Shown here: in pieces, positions 31,206-35,482 of the stretch
Layout of the letters: each line of letters begins with the position of its first letter
Position numbering within the stretch: the first letter of the stretch is position 1
NCBI GenBank assembly: GCA_036655975.1
Contig: JAVVPD010000011.1
Location: 1 to 35,482 of the forward strand
Source: CASQEL01 sp036655975
GTDB lineage: Bacteria; Desulfobacterota; Desulfovibrionia; Desulfovibrionales; Desulfovibrionaceae
DNA length: 35,482 nucleotides
Direction of reading: 5' to 3'
Translations under genes and position numbers: made by a program
Notes under the pieces: model-generated
The model's input: the letters and a program-made list of their open reading frames with translations, nothing else
Database searches by the model: none
What the model was told of the DNA's origin: nothing

Positions 31206-31870
31206 GCCTTTCCCCCCCCTTTGCTTCCGGTCACGCCTCACCCCTTGACCCCGCCACCACGCCCGATTCCATCGAACAACGTTCCTTCGCCATTATTGAT
31301 GCCGAAATTCCCGTACCGCGCCCCTTTGACGGGCCTTTGTGGCACCTTGCCCGCCGCCTCATCCATACCAGCGGCGACCCGACCATTCTGCCGCAACTTT
31401 CCCTGTCCACTGCCGCCGTACAGGCAGGTATTGACGCCCTGCGTAGCGGCTGCACCGTGTTTACCGATACCGAAATGGCCCGCTGCGGGATGACAGCGCG
31501 CCATCTTGGCCCCCTCCATGTCAGCACCACCTGCATCCTGTCCTTACCCCATGTGGCAGAACAGGCACACATTCACCAGTGCACCCGCTCCCGCGCGGGC
31601 ATTTTGTGCATTGCCCCCCTATGGCACAAAGCCATCATCGCCATTGGCAATGCCCCTACGGCCCTGCTCGCCCTGCTGGAATGTCTGGATGCGGGCGCAC
31701 CCCCTCCGGCCTTGATCATCGGCATGCCCGTAGGTTTTGTGAATGCGGCGGAATCCAAAGCCCTGCTCGCCCGCAGCCCCTACTTGCAGCTGTCCCTGCA
31801 AGGGCGCAAAGGCGGTTCCAACCTCGCAGCCGCTACGGTCAACGCGCTGGCGACTCTTGCCAAAGTCTGA
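31202..31870 (+). CDS. cbiC: Precorrin-8X / cobalt-precorrin-8 methylmutase
   Basis: Moves the C11 methyl to C12 to make (cobalt-)hydrogenobyrinate; with CbiA two consecutive corrin steps are encoded here. Motifs: SIEQRSFAIIDAEI, RRLIHTSGDPTI with active-site His55, VQAGIDALRSGCTVFTDTEMARCGM, IGNAPTALLALLE, GMPVGFVNAAESKALL and GRKGGSNLAAATVNAL, all in family order. Length 222 is typical apart from a short N-terminal Pro/Ser tail. The start is ATG 31202 (ATGA overlap with cbiA); a longer frame to 31136 lies inside cbiA. A C8 run at 31212-31219 lies right after the start codon. Confidence 0.95.
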   Translation: MSLSPPFASGHASPLDPATTPDSIEQRSFAIIDAEIPVPRPFDGPLWHLARRLIHTSGDPTILPQLSLSTAAVQAGIDALRSGCTVFTDTEMARCGMTARHLGPLHVSTTCILSLPHVAEQAHIHQCTRSRAGILCIAPLWHKAIIAIGNAPTALLALLECLDAGAPPPALIIGMPVGFVNAAESKALLARSPYLQLSLQGRKGGSNLAAATVNALATLAKV

Positions 31871-31953
31871 AGCCCCACCAAGACTTTGCATACAGTTCCA
31901 AACAGGCTAGCATTGAGCATGTACACAAATTCGTATTCAAAAAGGACATCCCC

Positions 31954-32547
31954 ATGAAAAAAGTATTGTGTTGTCTGACAATGTTTCTCTTGGCTGGCTG
32001 CCTAGCCACCGGGCCAGAAAAAACGCTCGATACTCTCGCCAGCGCCTTGACCCAAAAAGACAGTACCCTCTTTTTGGCCCAATTTGACATGCCGCGCTTC
32101 ACCGCCGCACAAGTACAAAACATTACGCAGGAAAATCCCGCCCTACGCACCCTCGACTCAGTAAGCAAACTCTTCGGCCTAGGCGCTATGGGCGATGTAC
32201 TCGGCAGCCTCGTGGATACCCAAGGCAACATCACCGCCGAATTTACGCGCGGTGTCAGCACGGGCGAATTGGCCTTGGCCTGTGGGGAATCGCCAAGCCC
32301 CCTCTGCCCATGGGTACCCTCGGCCCTGCGCGCCGCCAAGGTTAAGGAACTCAATCCCAAAGCCGCCGTTGCCCGCATCACCACCCCCACCAATATTGCT
32401 ACGTGGCTCTCCTTAAGCAAAGTCAACGACACATGGCTGATTGTTGGGCAAGCCATTTTGGAAGAACAAGCCGTGCACTACGCCCTCAATACCCCCAAAT
32501 CTCAACCCCAAAGCCCCGCCACACCAGAAAAATCAACACCGCTGTAA
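31954..32547 (+). CDS. Predicted lipoprotein, function unknown
   Basis: 197 residues: MKKVLCCLTMFLLAGC gives a signal peptide with lipobox LAGC (lipidated Cys16). The mature part has the look of small NTF2-like or DUF2939-like periplasmic proteins (TLDTLASALTQKDSTLFLAQFDMPRFTAAQVQNI; SKLFGLGAMGDVLGSLVDTQGNITAEFTRG; KVNDTWLIVGQAILEEQAVHYAL). The C-terminal 20 residues are Pro/Ser/Gln-rich. The start at ATG 31954 has AAAGGA eight bases upstream; the frame is open back to 31579, but that part lies inside cbiC. It is followed by a strong bidirectional terminator. The family call is tentative. Confidence 0.78.
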   Translation: MKKVLCCLTMFLLAGCLATGPEKTLDTLASALTQKDSTLFLAQFDMPRFTAAQVQNITQENPALRTLDSVSKLFGLGAMGDVLGSLVDTQGNITAEFTRGVSTGELALACGESPSPLCPWVPSALRAAKVKELNPKAAVARITTPTNIATWLSLSKVNDTWLIVGQAILEEQAVHYALNTPKSQPQSPATPEKSTPL

Positions 32548-32563
32548 ACAATACGGGATCCCC

Positions 32564-32616
32564 AAAAACGCAAAAAAGCAAGGTTGCCGAGCAACTTTGC
32601 TTTTTTACGTTTTTCC
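32564..32616. terminator. Strong bidirectional terminator
   Basis: A long stem: A-run, GCAAGGTTGC, a CGA loop, GCAACTTTGC and a T-run (stem core 32572-32604), extended by AAAAACG/CGTTTTT across one mismatch. A-runs on the left and T-runs on the right make it work on both strands, for the lipoprotein gene (+) and the TPR gene (-). Confidence 0.9.
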
Positions 32617-32695
32617 TCCGAAGAATGATTTCCCAGCCCCAAGCACCCGCAAGGGGCCGGAAAATCGAGTGGGGAGGGGAGTATCTACGGGCGCG

Positions 32696-33259
32696 TTACG
32701 CAGCCATTGTTTCAAAGATTTCGCGGGCACCAGTGTTGGCAGGGTTCGTGCCAAGCACCGACTCCAATTCTGCACGGGCTTGATCGTTTTGCCCCAGCGT
32801 AATCAGGCAGCCAGCCAAGGTTACGCGCACGGTTTCCGTTTCAGGGGCCACGTCAAGGCAGGCTTGCAGATAGGGCACAACTTTATCCACACAGGACAAG
32901 GCATAGCCTTCGCGCACTAGGCAATTCATGGCAACCATGTTTTGCGGGTTACAGGTCAGGGCACGGGTAAAATATTCAAAGGCTTCAGGATGTTTACCCT
33001 GTTCCATGTACACAAGACCAATACCACTGAGTGTTTTGTCGTTTTCCTCAAGGGACGCAGCCTTGGTGTACAGCACCAGCGCTTCATCCATTTTACCACG
33101 CTGAACAGCAATGGTGGCTAGGCCCAAAAAAGGCGCGGCATTTTCGCCATTGCTCAAGGCTGCCTTGCGGTAATAGTCTTCCGCCTTATCAAGGTCGCCC
33201 ATAAACAGATAACACTCGCCCAATTCTTTATTGATTTCATAATCAAGATGGTTGCTCAT
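32696..33259 (-). CDS. Cytosolic TPR-repeat protein, function unknown
   Basis: 187 residues built almost only of tetratricopeptide repeats: YEINKELGECYLFMGDLDKAEDYYRKAALSNGENA (about 7-41), NAAPFLGLATIAVQRGKMDEALVLYTKAASLEEND, KTLSGIGLVYMEQGKHPEAFEYFTRALTCNPQN, then a divergent unit and TVRVTLAGCLITLGQNDQARAELESVLGTNPAN. No signal peptide or membrane segment. The ATG at 33259 is preceded by a G-rich stretch (GGGGGGA) suitable as a ribosome site. It lies about 310 bp downstream of cmk on the same strand with structured DNA in between, so probably a separate unit. A scaffold or adaptor role is usual for such proteins; the partner is unknown. Confidence 0.85.
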   Translation of the reverse strand: MSNHLDYEINKELGECYLFMGDLDKAEDYYRKAALSNGENAAPFLGLATIAVQRGKMDEALVLYTKAASLEENDKTLSGIGLVYMEQGKHPEAFEYFTRALTCNPQNMVAMNCLVREGYALSCVDKVVPYLQACLDVAPETETVRVTLAGCLITLGQNDQARAELESVLGTNPANTGAREIFETMAA

Positions 33260-33570
33260 GGCATCCCCCCCAATAGGTAAGGCACGTTATGCTCCGCTAC
33301 TCCCATATGTTGCGGCAGAGGCCGCGTGCGGTGCAGGTGTGCTCTCTCTATTGCAGTGGGTATGCCAAACGTAAAAATAGGCTATATTTTTAAATAGATA
33401 CAAACAACACGCCGGAACAGGCGGAAAAATATATCCCCTTTTTGCCACTTCCTTGACGTTTCGGACACGCCCAAGGCGCGTCTGACGGCAATTTTTGCCG
33501 TTAAAAACGTAAACACAGCCCGCAGATACAAAATACCTGTGAACTGTGTTCTGCGTGTCAAAAAAATGCC
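33260..33570. other. 311-bp gene-free, structured interval between cmk and the TPR gene
   Basis: It holds several short inverted repeats: GACACGCC/GGCGCGTC around CAA (about 33467-33485, one mismatch), ACGGCAA/TTGCCGT around TTT (about 33484-33502), and AACACAG/CTGTGTT enclosing an inner CAGATA/TACCTG stem (about 33512-33550). On the - strand the last one is followed by T-rich sequence and fits a cmk terminator. A/T-rich DNA at about 33375-33410 may carry the TPR gene promoter; I cannot fix hexamers. No ORF of note. Confidence 0.5.
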
Positions 33571-34260
33571 TTAGCGTAAACCGCCGTGTACCGAGATGTG
33601 GTGCATCATCACGCCGAGCACACCGTCAATATCCAGGCTTGAAGTATCCACCACCACCGCGTCAGTAGCCGCGCGCAAAGGGGCAACGGCTCGGGTGCGG
33701 TCCATGCTGTCGCGCTTACGGATTTGCTCGGTCAATTCTGACAATTGGGGGCGCTCCCCGCGTTCTTCCAGTTCGCGCAAACGGCGCATGGCCCGCACTT
33801 CAGGGCTCGCGTCCAAAAAAAACTTAAACCGCGCCTGTGGAAACACCACCGTCCCCATATCACGCCCTTCTACCACCAAGGGCATATGTGCGCCCATATG
33901 CTGCTGGGCTGCTTTAAGAAGCTCCCGAATCACAGGAACTGTGGCTAAACGCGAGGCCAGCATACCCACAGTTTCGGTACGCACTTCATTACGCACAGGC
34001 TGGCCCGCGCACAACAATGTCGTGCCTGCGCCCGAGCCTGACAAAGTAAACTGCCACGCCGCGCACTGACAGCGCAACGATTCTTCGTCCTGTTTTTCCG
34101 CACCTGCCCCTAATTTCAAGGCCCAGCACCGGAACATGGCCCCCGTGTCCATATAGGACACATTGAGGCTGTCCGCCATACGCCGTGCCAAGGTGGTTTT
34201 ACCCACCCCCGCAGGGCCGTCAATAGTAATTACGGGAACAATTGCAGAATCTTGACACAT
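33571..34260 (-). CDS. cmk: Cytidylate (CMP/dCMP) kinase
   Basis: Phosphorylates CMP and dCMP with ATP. P-loop DGPAGVGKTTLARRMA (14-29), then SYMDTGAMFRCWAL (the NMP-binding DTGA motif), PLVVEGRDMGTVVFPQARFKFFLDASPEVRAMRRLRELEERGE (lid and nucleotide-binding part) and DSMDRTRAVAPL near the C-terminus. Length 229 is typical. The start is ATG 34260, eight bases after AAGGAG; the in-frame TTG at 34281 overlaps this ribosome site. It lies 24 bp after hisC on the same strand, probably co-transcribed. Confidence 0.93.
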   Translation of the reverse strand: MCQDSAIVPVITIDGPAGVGKTTLARRMADSLNVSYMDTGAMFRCWALKLGAGAEKQDEESLRCQCAAWQFTLSGSGAGTTLLCAGQPVRNEVRTETVGMLASRLATVPVIRELLKAAQQHMGAHMPLVVEGRDMGTVVFPQARFKFFLDASPEVRAMRRLRELEERGERPQLSELTEQIRKRDSMDRTRAVAPLRAATDAVVVDTSSLDIDGVLGVMMHHISVHGGLR

Positions 34261-34284
34261 CAGAAACTCTCCTTGGGACAAAGA

Positions 34285-35409
34285 TTATGGGCGCGCGACA
34301 ATGGTGTGCATGGCGTGCACAAAGGCGGCATTTTCGGCGGTATTGCCCACACTGACCCGTAAAAGATGGGGCAGGGCGTAACTCTGCAGCGGACGGATGA
34401 TAATGCCCTGCCGCAACAGCTGCTCAAAAAGCTCAAGAGCCGGGGGGCCGGAAGGCGGAGGGGCGAACATGCAGAAATTTGCCTGACTCGGGTAAACGGT
34501 GCAGCCCATAGCGGTGAGCGTCTTGTGCACAAGGTGACGGCCTTCACGCACTACCCGCAAGGTTTCTGCACGAAAAACGTCATCGTCCAATGCGGCAAGC
34601 CCCGCTTCTTCAGCCAGAATATTGACGGAGAAGGGCAAACGCACCCGCCAAAAATATTCCGCCAGCACGGGGCTAAAAATGCCATAGCCAAGCCGCAGCC
34701 CCGCAAGGCCAAAGCTTTTAGAAAAAGTACGCAAAAAAAGGATATTCTCTGGGCAATCAGGAACATGCAGCAGGCTTTGGGCCTGTTCGTCGTCGGCAAA
34801 ATCCATGTAGGCTTCGTCCACCACCAGCAGGCAACCTGCGGGCAGGCTGCGGGCAAAGGCCAGCACTTCGTCACGGGGGGGGCACCAGCCCGAAGGATTG
34901 TCCGGCGTGGTGACAAATACCAGCGCGGTGTGCTCGTCCACCAAAGCGCGCAAAGCCTGCCACGAAAAAGAAAAATCTTCGGCAAGGTTCTGCTGGCGCA
35001 CTTCAATGCCGCACAGCTGGGCTTGCAAAGGATAAATACTGAAACAAGGGCGAAAGCACACCATATTATCAACATGCGGTGCGGCGCGCATCCGCAGCAA
35101 CATATCAATAATTTCGTCCGAGCCATTGCCAAGCACAATACGCGCGGGATCCACACGGTGGAAAGCCGCCAAGGCCGCCACTAAACGAGGATTGCCCCCT
35201 TGCGGATACCGAAAAGCCTTGGCGGCGTGACGCTGCAACGCGGCCTGTACCAAGGGCGATGTCCCCAAGGGGTTTTCGTTGCTCGCCATTTTAATAACCG
35301 TATCAAGGTGATATTTTTGGCGAATTTCGTCGATAGACAAACCGGGCACATAGGCCTTGCAGCGGGCCACTTCTGGGCGCACCACAGGCACAGACGATTG
35401 AACGCTCAT
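34285..35409 (-). CDS. hisC: Histidinol-phosphate aminotransferase
   Basis: PLP enzyme that makes histidinol phosphate from imidazole-acetol phosphate in histidine synthesis. Family motifs: KMASNENPLGTSPLV (40-54), RYPQGGNPRLVAALA, GNGSDEIIDMLLR (94-106), VTTPDNPSGWCPP (166-178), LVVDEAYMDF (195-204) and the PLP lysine K231 in RTFSKSFGLAGLRLGYG. Length 374 is slightly above the usual ~360. The start is ATG 35409 with GAGG five bases upstream; the frame is open into the window edge, but residues before MSVQSS have no family match. Other his genes are not in the window. G8 at 34875-34882 lies inside it. Confidence 0.95.
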   Translation of the reverse strand: MSVQSSVPVVRPEVARCKAYVPGLSIDEIRQKYHLDTVIKMASNENPLGTSPLVQAALQRHAAKAFRYPQGGNPRLVAALAAFHRVDPARIVLGNGSDEIIDMLLRMRAAPHVDNMVCFRPCFSIYPLQAQLCGIEVRQQNLAEDFSFSWQALRALVDEHTALVFVTTPDNPSGWCPPRDEVLAFARSLPAGCLLVVDEAYMDFADDEQAQSLLHVPDCPENILFLRTFSKSFGLAGLRLGYGIFSPVLAEYFWRVRLPFSVNILAEEAGLAALDDDVFRAETLRVVREGRHLVHKTLTAMGCTVYPSQANFCMFAPPPSGPPALELFEQLLRQGIIIRPLQSYALPHLLRVSVGNTAENAAFVHAMHTIVARP

Positions 35410-35482
35410 GCAGACCTCGCAGACAAAAAGAAAAAATTCCCCCAACCGTATGTCGCCCAGCACGGGGCAGACGATCAGGGGC

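Noticed and set aside
31579..31953. 125-residue N-terminal extension of the 32-kb lipoprotein
   Set aside because: It lies inside cbiC in another frame; the lipoprotein signal peptide begins at 31954 after a good ribosome site.
1..35482. tRNA genes, rRNA, CRISPR array, transposase or phage genes
   Set aside because: I looked for T-arm/anticodon patterns, regularly spaced repeats and integrase or transposase motifs and found none; a GTTCGAATC at about 15748 is inside the chemoreceptor gene.
35410..35482. Possible end of another gene upstream of hisC
   Set aside because: The hisC frame stays open to the window edge but the 24 extra residues match no family; too short to judge.

Overview
The window reads as a stretch of core chromosome from a motile, sulfite/sulfate-reducing deltaproteobacterium, most likely a member of the Desulfovibrionaceae. 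The clearest pointers are dsrC with both C-terminal redox cysteines, an LldP-type lactate permease, a CbiA/CbiC cobalamin pair, CheV plus a methyl-accepting chemotaxis protein with a sigma-28-like promoter, and a protein content dominated by housekeeping enzymes. The assignment is an inference from gene content. I see no phage, transposase, tRNA, rRNA or CRISPR array.

Layout. 0-3 kb: the 3' part of typA/bipA (+), then cheV and nth (-). 2.9-4.5 kb: a small lipoprotein, cutA and a PfkB-family kinase (+). 4.6-5.8 kb: larC (-). 5.9-7.2 kb: a CBS-ACT protein and dsrC (+). 7.3-9.6 kb: a small zinc-ribbon-like protein (-) diverging from mutL (+). 9.7-11 kb: serS (-). 11.2-14.3 kb: a tight four-gene + operon (lipoprotein, exported TPR protein, unknown 116-residue protein, EamA exporter). 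14.4-21.7 kb: a long - strand run: a chemoreceptor, lactate permease, then the cluster M50 protease-trpS-ruvX-mltG. 21.7-25.2 kb: a ThiS/MoaD-like protein, mtnA and a putative surface-glycan protein (+). 25.2-31.9 kb: RNase II-like gene, plsY, thrC, a 77-residue protein, cbiA and cbiC (+). 31.9-32.6 kb: a lipoprotein (+) ending at a bidirectional terminator. 32.7-35.4 kb: a TPR protein, cmk and hisC (-).

The genes form small translationally coupled groups: ruvX/mltG and cbiA/cbiC share ATGA stop-starts, and plsY starts inside the RNase gene. They do not form one pathway. Themes are sulfur and lactate energy metabolism (dsrC, lldP; larC as a possible lactate racemase cofactor gene), translation (typA, serS, trpS), DNA repair (nth, mutL, ruvX), cofactor and amino-acid synthesis (cbiA, cbiC, thrC, hisC, mtnA) and the cell envelope (mltG, plsY, lipoproteins, glycan protein).

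I found no obviously new multi-gene system. The most notable non-coding or unexplained signals are: a two-hairpin element present twice, with a 32-nt identical core, each copy just 3' of a gene in a convergent gap; unusually long C/G homopolymers inside coding sequence, including C9 in mutL and C10 in cbiA; a near-consensus sigma-28 promoter for the chemoreceptor; a perfect 7-2-7 palindrome abutting the lactate permease ribosome binding site; and a ThiS-like protein without the usual Gly-Gly end upstream of mtnA.
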